A stretch of 57,968 nucleotides of DNA from Litorimonas sp964352855 (lineage in GTDB: Bacteria > Pseudomonadota > Alphaproteobacteria > Caulobacterales > Maricaulaceae), in NCBI GenBank assembly GCA_964352855.1, contig CAYGTR010000021.1:1-57968 (forward strand). The letters run 5' to 3'. The notes below the pieces were generated by a model. It worked only from the letters and a program-made list of their open reading frames with translations, searched no databases and was not told the origin of the DNA. Below, piece after piece: positions 42,858 through 51,385 of this stretch. Position numbers and translations under genes: made by a program. How positions within the stretch are numbered: the stretch's first letter is position 1; every line of letters begins with the position of its first letter.

Positions 42858-43296
42858 GGGAAACTCCGTTGCGCCTCGCAATTACGCGCATTTCAGGCGG
42901 TAAAAGGGGCTGCATGTGATTTATAAAATAGGGTGTGTCGGCGCGCACAGACAATCCTGCCTGACCCATAAACCCCGTAGGGTGGTCATTCGGCCCGGAT
43001 TGCGTCTTATTGAACTTATATGCGTGCATCAAAACTCTCAAAACCGCAGATGAAGCGTGCAATAGGCACGATCTGCGCTGACAAGATTTTGGCAAAGGAG
43101 GTCCATTTATGGGTTCCGCACCTTTTGACGAGTGTCGGTGCCGTACTTATCATGAATCATCTTTGCCCTATAAGTGGCCGCTTTGCAAAGCATTATTCAC
43201 ACTGAAAAGACGTCTATGCACTGCGACTGTAACTTGCCAGCCCAAATGATATGCGCTGTAAGGCTTTATTCACCCTAATGCGTGCAAAGATAGGTC
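42858..43296. other. Divergent rne / amidase intergenic region with leader elements
   Basis: 439 bp between divergent genes. On the minus strand it would be a long rne leader, a place where RNase E commonly regulates its own mRNA. It contains a hairpin at 42963-42987 with stems GACC/GGTC and ACCC/GGGT and loop CGTA. On the plus strand there is a strong AAAGGAGGT at 43094-43102 before a small open frame (43109-43249), listed separately. I cannot place promoters with confidence. Confidence 0.45.
43109..43249 (+). CDS. Candidate small protein, 46 residues, cysteine-rich
   Basis: An open frame from ATG 43109 to TGA 43249 preceded by the strongest Shine-Dalgarno in the window (AAAGGAGGTC, GGAGG seven bases before ATG). 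The product begins MGSAPFDECRCRTYH and has five Cys (9, 11, 26, 37, 43), many Lys/Arg in the second half, and no signal peptide or membrane helix. It resembles nothing I recognise. It could be a small basic regulator, a leader peptide for the amidase gene 48 bp downstream, or chance. The Shine-Dalgarno is the main support. Confidence 0.4.
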   Translation: MGSAPFDECRCRTYHESSLPYKWPLCKALFTLKRRLCTATVTCQPK

Positions 43297-44205
43297 ATGA
43301 GCTCACTCACAAAAGCCTTATCACTCATATTGCTCACGTTGTTTTGCGTTAGTCTGTCTGCTGTCAGCGCTTGGTCAAACCCTGAGGTTATGCCGCGACT
43401 CAAGCCAACTTTAGTTGTTTCGCCTGAAAGGCCTCAAATAGAGCATCATGTCGTGCCTGTGCAGATGCCGCGTTACTTTGATGACTCCGTCCCTTACCCC
43501 CGGCTTGCGCCGCATTTAAACGGCAAGATAAAGACGAAACCTGTTATCTTTATAGATCCCGGGCATGGTGGGCGCGACCCCGGCGCTATTGGTGTAGCCG
43601 GCACCCATGAAAAAGTTATCACCACCAAGGCATCTCAGAGCTTGAAGGCTATGTTGGAAAAGACAGGGCGTTACAAGGTTGTGCTGACCCGTCAGAAAGA
43701 CGTTTACCTCGATCATGAGACGCGCTTGCGACTAGCCCGTGAGGGCGGTGCCGATCTCTTTATTTCCGTGCATGCCGATAGCGCGGGTAATAAAACGGCT
43801 AAGGGGGCCTCTGTTTACACATTAGCCGATCGTGCGAAAGGGCGTTCCAAGCGACTGGTGAGTAATACGCAAAACTGGATTATGGATATCGACCTGTCCA
43901 AACAATCGGATCCGGTGGGCGATATTCTCGTCGATTTGGCACAGCGCAAAACAGAGAGCCAGTCAGAACAATTTGCGGATATACTCATAGAAGAACTTAG
44001 CGCTTCGACCCAACTCGTAGGAAACTCCCACAGACGGGCCGGATATTTTGTGCTATTGGCGCCCGATGTGCCCGCCGTCTTGCTGGAGCTTGGGTTCCTG
44101 TCTAATACGGAAGATGAAAAACTCCTCAATAAGCAGAGTCATCGTGATAAAATTATGAAATCTGTCGTGAAGTCTATTGATCGTTACTTTGGTGAGGCAC
44201 AATAG
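43297..44205 (+). CDS. N-acetylmuramoyl-L-alanine amidase (AmiC type)
   Basis: A periplasmic zinc amidase that cuts the stem peptide from MurNAc during cell separation. The signal peptide is LSLILLTLFCVSLSAVSAW. Amidase_3 domain from about residue 82: H90 in FIDPGHGGRDPGAIG, E105 in THEKVITT, His in FISVHADS (about 158) and Glu in LLELGFLSN (about 271). The short region 30-80 is Pro-rich and lacks a clear AMIN domain. 302 residues. PBP1A follows 118 bp later on the same strand. Confidence 0.93.
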   Translation: MSSLTKALSLILLTLFCVSLSAVSAWSNPEVMPRLKPTLVVSPERPQIEHHVVPVQMPRYFDDSVPYPRLAPHLNGKIKTKPVIFIDPGHGGRDPGAIGVAGTHEKVITTKASQSLKAMLEKTGRYKVVLTRQKDVYLDHETRLRLAREGGADLFISVHADSAGNKTAKGASVYTLADRAKGRSKRLVSNTQNWIMDIDLSKQSDPVGDILVDLAQRKTESQSEQFADILIEELSASTQLVGNSHRRAGYFVLLAPDVPAVLLELGFLSNTEDEKLLNKQSHRDKIMKSVVKSIDRYFGEAQ

Positions 44206-44323
44206 TGGTGATGGGCTATCTGCAGAATAGGGTTTGCGCCTGACATGCAGACCAGTATGGTCTTAGTATCGCCCAAATCATTGCTCAAATCTGTAAGTGA
44301 TTCTAAAGGTATTTGCTGAGAAC

Positions 44324-47113
44324 ATGTCTAAATTTTTGCGTATTTTGAAATGGTTAGTTGCAATCGGATTTGCGCTCGGATTGATTTTATCCGTTTTTCT
44401 CTTCATTTATGTTGTGCGCGCGACCAAAGACCTGCCGACACTTGAAGCTCTCAAAGAATATAAACCGCCTGTTATGTCACGCGTTCATGCAGGTGATGGG
44501 AAGCTTATCAGTGAGTTTAGAACAGAGGCGCGCGTTTTCGTACCGATTGAATCTGTCCCGCAAAAACTACAACATGCATTTGTCGCCGCCGAGGATCAGC
44601 GTTTTTACAAACATGATGGTTTTGATGAAAAAGGTTTTGCGCGTGCGATGCTTGCCAATATCGGCCATGTTATCAATGGCCGTCGCCTTGAGGGTGGGTC
44701 GACGCTCACGCAGCAAGTTGCGAAAAACTTTCTCGTGGGTGATCAACGCAATATTGATCGGAAAATTCGCGAGGTTGTGATTGCGCGTCGTATTGAAAAG
44801 GCGATGAGCAAAGACCAAATCCTAGAACTCTATCTTAATGATATTTATTTCGGGCGGGGCGCTTATGGCGTTGCGGCGGCATCCCTTAATTATTTCGGAA
44901 AGCCGATGAAGGATTTAGATTTGGCTGAAATTGCCTATCTGGCTGTTTTACCGAAAGCTCCGTCGAATTACCAAATTAGCGATCCCGTTAAGAAAGAACG
45001 CGCTCTTAATCGTCGTGCCTATGTCATTAATCGCATGGTTGAAGACGGTTACGCCGAGAAAACTGAGGGCGATCTCGCAAAAGCAACCGATATCGTCCTA
45101 ACTGACAGACTGGAGGGAGAAGAATACCTCGCAGCGGAATATTTTGTTGAAGAAGCGCGAAAGCAGATCTCTCAACTTTATGGTTATGATGAACTCTATT
45201 CGGGTGGGCTCTCTATTCGCACGACCTTGGATACAGCTATGCAACTTAATGGTCGACGCGCCCTGCGCCGTGGCTTGGAAATGATGGATCGTCGCCATGG
45301 GTATCGAGGGCCTTTGGCGTCTTGGGATAATTTGGATGATTGGAAGATACGCTTAGCTGATTTTAACGCACCCAAGGATATTGAGGGTTGGAGGGTAGCC
45401 GTTGTTCTTGAGGTCGCGAATGACAAGGCGTCTTTAGGGTTTGCTCCGGAAGAGGTTGCCGAAGGTGAAGAGATATCTACAGAAGACGTACTTGGCACGA
45501 TGCTTCTTGCTGATATTGCATGGGCTAAAAAAGCTTTGCCAAAAGGCTTAGTGGGGCCGGATGTTAAGTCCGTGAAAGAGGTTGTTACTGTTGGCGATAT
45601 TATTCTTGTGCAACGTAAGGAAGACACAAGTGAATATAACCTCAGACAAATCCCCAAAGCCAATGGTGGGTTAATCGCTATGGATCCGCATACGGGCCGT
45701 GTTTTGGCGTTGGTTGGCGGATATAGTTTCGAACAAAGCCAGTATAACAGAGTGACGCAAGCAAATCGCCAGCCTGGATCTGCCTTCAAGCCTTTCGTTT
45801 ACGCGGCGGCTTTGGATAATGGCTTCACACCCGCTGATCAGGTTTTGGACGCGCCTTTCGTGATTGAGCGAAAAGATGTGCAATGTGAAGAAAACGAGCG
45901 CGGCACTTTAGAACTCAGAGGTGTATCTGAGGATCGCGAGCAAAGTGGAGGCCCGGCTTTTAAGGATGAATGCGAGCGCTTTTATAAGCCCTCAAACTAT
46001 AATGCAGGTAAGTTTTATGGGCTAAGCACATTACGTCTGGGAATCGAAAAATCGCGCAACGCGATGACAGTACGTTTGGCTAATGATATTGGTATGGCGC
46101 CGATCATGGATATCAGCAAACGGTTTGGAATTTACGACGACCCTAAACCTGAACTGGCTTGGGCTTTGGGGGCCGGGGAGACAACGCTTTTAAAATTAGC
46201 GACTGCGTATTCTCAAATGATAAATGGCGGTAAAGCCGTTCAGCCCACTATTTTGGACCGCGTGCAAGATGGGAAAGGCAATACGATTTTTGTTCACGGA
46301 GATGAAGTTTGCGAGACCTGTCAGCAAGAGGATTTCTTAGGTGGGCTGCCCCCTTTATTGCCTGATATGCGGGAGCAGATCATTGATCCTGTGACGGCCT
46401 ATCAAGTGACTTATATGATGCAGGGCGTGGTTGAGAACGGCACAGGCGCTCGTCTACGCAGCCTTGAGCGCCCGCTGGGGGGTAAGACAGGTACGACGAA
46501 TGATTCAATCGATAATTGGTTCATGGGTTTTTCTCCCGACCTCGTCGTTGGTGTTTATGTGGGGGTCGATACACCCGAACAAATGGGATTTGAAACAGGT
46601 AGCTCATCCGCAGTTCCCATTGTCCAAGACTTCTTAACCGAGGCACTCAAAGACACGCAGCCTGTCCCGTTCCGTATTCCTGAAGGTGTGACTTTGGCCC
46701 CTGTGAATAGAGATACAGGTGTGACTTCTTATATTGGGGCGCCAAACTTTATTCTGGAGGCCTTTAAGCCCGGCACAGAGCCAAGCATTAGCGGTTTGTC
46801 CTCAAATATTCGCGTTGGTAGCGGCACAGATACACTCTCCGCTTACAGCTTTCGGACAGGGGACAATTTGAATGAGGATAGAGAAACAGTCTTGGATATT
46901 GAGCCAACAGGTGAAGATGTTGAAAGCGATATACTATCTGAAGGTCTGCCTGAAACGAATGAAGGTATTGAGGCTGGCGTTGAGATGCCTTCGCCCATGC
47001 CTGTTTCCGACAGAACAGTATCAGGCGTTACACCCTCTGTACCTACAGACCCCCAAGACGCAGAGTCTGAAAAGGAAGCTGAGCCCGAACCTATTGACGA
47101 TGGACTTTATTAG
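44324..47113 (+). CDS. mrcA: Penicillin-binding protein 1A (bifunctional)
   Basis: It polymerises and crosslinks peptidoglycan. From ATG 44324 it has 929 residues: one membrane helix (WLVAIGFALGLILSVFLFIYVV), a GT51 glycosyltransferase domain with EDQRFYKHDGFD and GGSTLTQQVAKNF, an OB-like insertion (about 310-420), and the transpeptidase with SxxK in GSAFKPFVYA, SRN in EKSRNAM and KTGTT in GGKTGTTND. The C-terminal tail of about 100 residues is acidic and disordered (EDVESDILSEG). A longer GTG frame from 44297 is less likely. prfB starts 14 bp after its stop. Confidence 0.96.
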   Translation: MSKFLRILKWLVAIGFALGLILSVFLFIYVVRATKDLPTLEALKEYKPPVMSRVHAGDGKLISEFRTEARVFVPIESVPQKLQHAFVAAEDQRFYKHDGFDEKGFARAMLANIGHVINGRRLEGGSTLTQQVAKNFLVGDQRNIDRKIREVVIARRIEKAMSKDQILELYLNDIYFGRGAYGVAAASLNYFGKPMKDLDLAEIAYLAVLPKAPSNYQISDPVKKERALNRRAYVINRMVEDGYAEKTEGDLAKATDIVLTDRLEGEEYLAAEYFVEEARKQISQLYGYDELYSGGLSIRTTLDTAMQLNGRRALRRGLEMMDRRHGYRGPLASWDNLDDWKIRLADFNAPKDIEGWRVAVVLEVANDKASLGFAPEEVAEGEEISTEDVLGTMLLADIAWAKKALPKGLVGPDVKSVKEVVTVGDIILVQRKEDTSEYNLRQIPKANGGLIAMDPHTGRVLALVGGYSFEQSQYNRVTQANRQPGSAFKPFVYAAALDNGFTPADQVLDAPFVIERKDVQCEENERGTLELRGVSEDREQSGGPAFKDECERFYKPSNYNAGKFYGLSTLRLGIEKSRNAMTVRLANDIGMAPIMDISKRFGIYDDPKPELAWALGAGETTLLKLATAYSQMINGGKAVQPTILDRVQDGKGNTIFVHGDEVCETCQQEDFLGGLPPLLPDMREQIIDPVTAYQVTYMMQGVVENGTGARLRSLERPLGGKTGTTNDSIDNWFMGFSPDLVVGVYVGVDTPEQMGFETGSSSAVPIVQDFLTEALKDTQPVPFRIPEGVTLAPVNRDTGVTSYIGAPNFILEAFKPGTEPSISGLSSNIRVGSGTDTLSAYSFRTGDNLNEDRETVLDIEPTGEDVESDILSEGLPETNEGIEAGVEMPSPMPVSDRTVSGVTPSVPTDPQDAESEKEAEPEPIDDGLY

Positions 47114-47127
47114 TCTAAATCACCGCT

Positions 47128-48241
47128 ATGCGTGCTGATATTGCCCAAATGAAATCTGATATTGAGCAGTCGATTGAGCTGCTGAGGAGGCGTCTTTGAC
47201 TGGGAGCCTTCAGAACAGCGCCTTGCCGAACTAAATGCTTTGACGGAAGGCCCTGATTTTTGGGACGATCCACAGAAAGCCCAGATACTCATGCAAGAGC
47301 GGGCCCGTTTGGAAAATGCCTTCGAGGCTATTAGGTCTCTGGAAACGGATCTATCTGACAATATTGAACTTGCAGAACTGGCTGAAATAGACGGCGACAC
47401 CGAGATGCAAGACGCCGCTGCTGACGCCCTTATCGTGGTGAAATCCAAAGCTGATGAAGCTGAGCTAGAGGCGCTTTTATCAGGCGAAGCTGACAGCAAT
47501 GATTGTTTCGTTGAAATTCATCCCGGCGCGGGGGGGACTGAAGCGCAAGACTGGGCAGAAATGGTGTTGCGCATGTACACACGCTGGGCCAATTCCCGCG
47601 GGATGAAGACAGAGGTGATTGAATATGAAGATGGCGATGGGGCAGGTATAAAATCTGCCACAATCAAGGTCAAAGGGCATAATGCCTTTGGTTGGCTTAA
47701 AACCGAGTCAGGCGTGCACCGATTGGTACGGATTTCGCCTTATGACAGTTCCGCGCGTCGGCATACGAGTTTCGCGTCTGTGTGGGTCTATCCCGAAATT
47801 GACGACACAATTGAGATTGATATCAATGAGTCTGACTGTCGGGTGGATACGTACCGCGCGTCAGGCGCGGGCGGACAGCACATCAATAAAACGGACTCCG
47901 CTGTTCGGATCACGCATGAACCGACAGGTATTGTTGTTCAGTGCCAAAGTGATCGTAGTCAGCACAAAAATCGCTCTCAGGCATGGGACATGCTCCGTGC
48001 CCGCCTTTATGAAAAAGAGCTACAAGAGCGTGAAGCGGCAGCGCAAGAACAAGCCGATAATAAGTCTGAAATCGGATGGGGGCACCAAATCAGATCTTAT
48101 GTGCTACAGCCATATCAAATGGTCAAAGACCTACGAACAGGCGTAGAAACGTCAGACACATCAGGTGTTTTGGATGGTAAACTTGATCCGTTTATGGCCG
48201 CGGCTTTGTCAGCGCGTGTGAGTGCTGACGCTGAAGACTAA
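47128..48241 (+). CDS. prfB: Peptide chain release factor 2, with programmed +1 frameshift
   Basis: RF2 releases peptides at UGA and UAA. The gene needs a +1 shift: frame 0 runs from ATG 47128 through 22 codons to CTT at 47194, then meets UGA at 47197-47199. Reading skips T47197 and continues from GAC 47198 to the stop at 48241 (370 residues in all). All classic elements are present: AGGAGG at 47185-47190, a three-base spacer CGT, and the slip site CTT-TGA-C. Downstream motifs are DFWDD, GAGGTEAQDWA, and the GGQ loop SGAGGQHINKT. The anticodon tripeptide region is intact. UGA recognition by RF2 thus feeds back on its own synthesis. Confidence 0.96.
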
Positions 48242-48250
48242 AAGATCCGA

Positions 48251-48688
48251 TTAAGCCTTTTTCTCGGCAGGTTTAGATGGCGTATTGGTCGCTCCAGGAC
48301 CGGATTTACGCGCGCATTTTCCATCAAAGAAAGCCCCGTTTGCAATCATCAACTGGTCCTGCACAAGATCAGCTTGAACATTCGCTGTTTCGGCGAGCTC
48401 AATCGTATTGGCGTCAACTTTGCCTGTTATTTTCCCACGGACATGCACATTGGTTGCTACGACTTTACCATTGATAATACCTTGTTCACCAATCGTGACA
48501 TTACCAGCTTTGATATTGCCGTCCAAACGACCGTCAATCTGCACGTCACCATCCGTTTTTATATCACCTGTAATTGTGATATCGCGACCGAGAATTGAAG
48601 GGGCAGAATTGGTAGGTCTTGTCACAGGTATTGATGCTTTCTTGGGAGCTTCGGGGGTAGGTGTCCCAGTATTTGTTTTATTGAACAT
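48251..48688 (-). CDS. Bactofilin
   Basis: A nucleotide-free, membrane-associated cytoskeletal protein that polymerises through a right-handed beta-helix. The 145-residue product has a Pro/Thr-rich N-terminus, a bactofilin core at about 31-128 with repeated G-x-[IV] rungs (SILGRDITITGDIKTDGDVQIDGRL in part, GNIKAGNVTIGEQG), and a basic Ser/Pro tail. It overlaps the end of the M23 peptidase gene by 11 bp. In Hyphomonas the bactofilin BacA works with the adjacent M23 peptidase LmdC in stalk or bud morphogenesis, and this pair may do the same (inference). Confidence 0.93.
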   Translation of the reverse strand: MFNKTNTGTPTPEAPKKASIPVTRPTNSAPSILGRDITITGDIKTDGDVQIDGRLDGNIKAGNVTIGEQGIINGKVVATNVHVRGKITGKVDANTIELAETANVQADLVQDQLMIANGAFFDGKCARKSGPGATNTPSKPAEKKA

Positions 48689-49892
48689 ATAGTCCGGCCT
48701 TTAAAAATTTTTCAGGATCAAAGACGCGTCCCTGAAAATGAACTTCATAGTGCAAATGGGTAGCAGTGCTGCGTCCTGTTGAACCCATACCGCCTATCTT
48801 GTCACCTTTTTTAATCTTTTGCCCGCGTTTTACGTAAGTTTTATTAAGGTGGGCATAGCGTGTCACAAAACCATGTCCATGATCAATTTCGACTACACGA
48901 CCATAGCCTCCGTTTCTTCCGGAGAAAGAGATAACACCATCCGCTGTCGCAATGATTGGCGTTAGCGTTTGGCCTCCAAAATCTAAGCCCTCATGAAAAG
49001 TCGGGCGATTTGTGAAGGGATCCCGACGCATGCCGTAGCGGCTTGTTTTGTAGGTTTCGACACCAACAGGGTAACCGAGAGGCAATGACTCAAGGGCGCT
49101 ATCAAGGGCTTCTGCCTCTGCAAGTCTTGCTTGGATGCTGGCAATGCGGGAACCAAATGTACCGTTTGGGAGGGCAATTTCTGAACCGTCAAGTGGTACG
49201 TAGAGTCCGCCCTTACCAAAGGGGCCTTGTTTCAAAATTGTATCGACCTGCATATCTGTTGCGCGGATGACTGCGCGATTACGCTCAATCCGTTCTAGTG
49301 TTTTTGTTTCTGCAGCGACTAGAATTTTATTTTGTGTTTGATCAAGATGGTTAAGAGAACGATCAATCGTTAAACCCGTTTCGGCAAAAGCCTCAGGTAC
49401 AATAGCTTTGCGTGCAACGCGTGGCGCTGGATCTCTTAAAGTGGGGGCCATTAAAACACGATTAGAAGCATATTTAACCGTTGGTACTATATCTAAAGTC
49501 GTCACGGGTTCCGATTTTACCAATTTTGAAATGACCTGATGCTTTGCTTCAAAGCTTTTTGCCATTGTCTCAAAGCTTTGCTTTTGTTCAGCCAACATAA
49601 GCTCTGCATTCAATTGTTTGGCGCGCTCATCGGCCAACATGCGCTCATAACGGGCTTCAATACGCTTCACTTCTTTCGCGGGGGCACGGAGCGGATTGTG
49701 ACCCCAGAAGAGATTGAACATAGTGACGAGGCACCAAAGTGACATTGCCGCCAAAACAGAAACAAAGGCGATCTGGATACGAGTCGAGAAGACATAATAT
49801 TTTACTTCACCACCTGACCGGAGGTAAATTTGACGCTCTGGAAAGTGTTGAAGGATACGCTGGCGCACATCCCCGACGACGTCATTTATCAT
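48678..49892 (-). CDS. M23 (LytM) peptidoglycan endopeptidase with membrane anchor
   Basis: The 404-residue protein has an N-terminal cytoplasmic segment, one membrane helix (IQIAFVSVLAAMSLWCLVTMF), a long coiled coil (about 75-125, KEVKRIEARYERMLADERAKQ), and a C-terminal LytM domain (about 290-395). The zinc site looks complete: HEGLDFGG, YAHLNKTYV and the H-x-H of ATHLHYEV. So it should be an active D,D-endopeptidase, unlike inactive EnvC-type activators. GGGGA lies before the start. Its 3' end overlaps the bactofilin gene by 11 bp, which implies joint expression and a shared role in localised wall remodelling. Confidence 0.92.
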   Translation of the reverse strand: MINDVVGDVRQRILQHFPERQIYLRSGGEVKYYVFSTRIQIAFVSVLAAMSLWCLVTMFNLFWGHNPLRAPAKEVKRIEARYERMLADERAKQLNAELMLAEQKQSFETMAKSFEAKHQVISKLVKSEPVTTLDIVPTVKYASNRVLMAPTLRDPAPRVARKAIVPEAFAETGLTIDRSLNHLDQTQNKILVAAETKTLERIERNRAVIRATDMQVDTILKQGPFGKGGLYVPLDGSEIALPNGTFGSRIASIQARLAEAEALDSALESLPLGYPVGVETYKTSRYGMRRDPFTNRPTFHEGLDFGGQTLTPIIATADGVISFSGRNGGYGRVVEIDHGHGFVTRYAHLNKTYVKRGQKIKKGDKIGGMGSTGRSTATHLHYEVHFQGRVFDPEKFLKAGLYVQ

Positions 49893-50010
49893 GCTTCCCC
49901 ATCCGATCTCACTTTTGCTTTCTGCTTAGACCATGAACGGTATAAATAGTTCAAGACTTTTTACAGGTTCTAAACAGTTATGTTATGTTAATAAAATTCT
50001 ATATTTATGG

Positions 50011-50829
50011 TTAACACTTCGATAATGGTTTGTAGTATCCCTCAGTTAAGCCCGCCAAAGTGCGGGCCTGTATATTAAAGGGGGGCTTTAATTTACCTGC
50101 AAAATAAGTATTCACCATCTCATGGAAATAGGGTTTTGGGTCTTTCTTCAGTCGTTTTGAAATAGTTTGGAACCAAAAGGCCCCAATTTTTACATGCCCG
50201 ATTTCTTCGTTATAGATGATTTCAAGAATTTCCACACTAGCCTTATCTCCAACGGCTTGGAGTTTTTTGATCATGCCGGGCGTCACGTCCAACCCGCGTG
50301 CTTCTAAGACCAAGGGTGCAATCGCCAGGCGCCCTGCGATGTCATGCCTTGTGTCGTAGGCGGCTTCCCATAAGCCATTATGGGCAGGGTGATCGCCATA
50401 AGCCATATTGAGATCGCTGAGACGACTTGATAAGAGTTTGAAATGCTTGGCTTCTTCGGCGCAAACACGAGTCCAATCATGGACAAAATCCGTTTGAAGT
50501 CCGTTTTCTAAGAGCGGGTGTAATGAAAAGCGCGCAATCATATCCGCGGCGAGATCGATCGCGTTTAACTCAATATGAGCGATAGCATGGAGCAAGGCCC
50601 CGCGCCCTTCGGAAGAACCAAGCCGTCGCCGAGGCACCTCACTCGGGGCGACCAATACGGGCTTATCCGGCCTTGCGGGGTTTTCTGGTATCACGCTTTT
50701 CGGACTGACTAGGACACTTTTGTCCGAGCCCAGCCAATCTTTACGCATAGACAGGGCGGCTTCAGCTTTCGCGACCGGGGATTTAAGCCTGAGAATATCA
50801 CAGGCTTGATTTATAACATTAGACTGCAT
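50011..50829 (-). CDS. DUF455 ferritin-like protein
   Basis: A 272-residue cytoplasmic helical protein of the ferritin-like clan, with carboxylate/His motifs for a di-iron centre: AHIELNAIDLAADM, EEAKHFKLL, and NEEIGHVKIG. The family is broadly conserved but its reaction is not known to me. The N-terminal 70 residues are extended and Pro-rich (RPDKPVLVAPSEVPRR). It follows the BCP peroxiredoxin gene by 6 bp, so an oxygen or peroxide-linked function is plausible (inference). Confidence 0.85.
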   Translation of the reverse strand: MQSNVINQACDILRLKSPVAKAEAALSMRKDWLGSDKSVLVSPKSVIPENPARPDKPVLVAPSEVPRRRLGSSEGRGALLHAIAHIELNAIDLAADMIARFSLHPLLENGLQTDFVHDWTRVCAEEAKHFKLLSSRLSDLNMAYGDHPAHNGLWEAAYDTRHDIAGRLAIAPLVLEARGLDVTPGMIKKLQAVGDKASVEILEIIYNEEIGHVKIGAFWFQTISKRLKKDPKPYFHEMVNTYFAGKLKPPFNIQARTLAGLTEGYYKPLSKC

Positions 50830-50835
50830 GCGGAA

Positions 50836-51303
50836 CTAAAGCGCTTTGACGGCCTCTAAAACAGCTTCAACATGACCTTTCACCCGCACTTTTCGCCAGA
50901 TTTCGCGAATCGTCTGATCGGGCCCGATAAGATATGTGGCGCGTTCAATGCCCATATAGGTTTTTCCGTACATGGATTTTTCAACCCAAACGCCATATTT
51001 TTCAACAATGTCGCCTTCCGTGTCCGCACCAAGGCGAAGTTTCAAATCATGTTTGGCAATGAATTTATCATGCTTGGCGGCTGTATCCTTTGACACGCCG
51101 ATGATCGCACAATTTAGCGCGTCGAATTTATCCTTAAGCTCGGAAAACCCAATGGCCTCTTTTGTGCAACCCGGTGTGTCGTCTTTAGGGTAGAAATAGA
51201 GCACAACAGCCTGCCCTTTATAGTCACTGAGAGAAACGGGCTTACTGCCATCACCCTCTACAGAAAAATCTGGGGCTTTATCACCAATTTTTAAGTCGCT
51301 CAT
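50836..51303 (-). CDS. bcp: BCP/PrxQ-type peroxiredoxin
   Basis: It reduces hydrogen peroxide and organic hydroperoxides using a thiol donor. The peroxidatic Cys46 lies in DDTPGCTKEAIGF. The resolving Cys five residues on in E. coli BCP (Cys50) is Ile51 here, so the mechanism may be one-Cys or use the distant Cys65 (ALNCAIIG). The family block YFYPKDDTPGCT and the end KVRVKGHVEAVL are present. 155 residues. First gene of a two-gene unit with DUF455 and divergent from the YhdP-like gene by 82 bp. Confidence 0.94.
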   Translation of the reverse strand: MSDLKIGDKAPDFSVEGDGSKPVSLSDYKGQAVVLYFYPKDDTPGCTKEAIGFSELKDKFDALNCAIIGVSKDTAAKHDKFIAKHDLKLRLGADTEGDIVEKYGVWVEKSMYGKTYMGIERATYLIGPDQTIREIWRKVRVKGHVEAVLEAVKAL

Positions 51304-51385
51304 TCTACGCTCCTGTTACATGTTGTATGCAATTACATACGGGCCCATAGCCAGAACAGTTGTCGGGCGCTAGAGCAAGTTAAAG

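Noticed and set aside
45196..45789. Minus-strand 197-codon open frame inside the PBP1A gene
   Set aside because: Antisense to conserved PBP1A codons, no start context, and residue composition follows the opposite strand.
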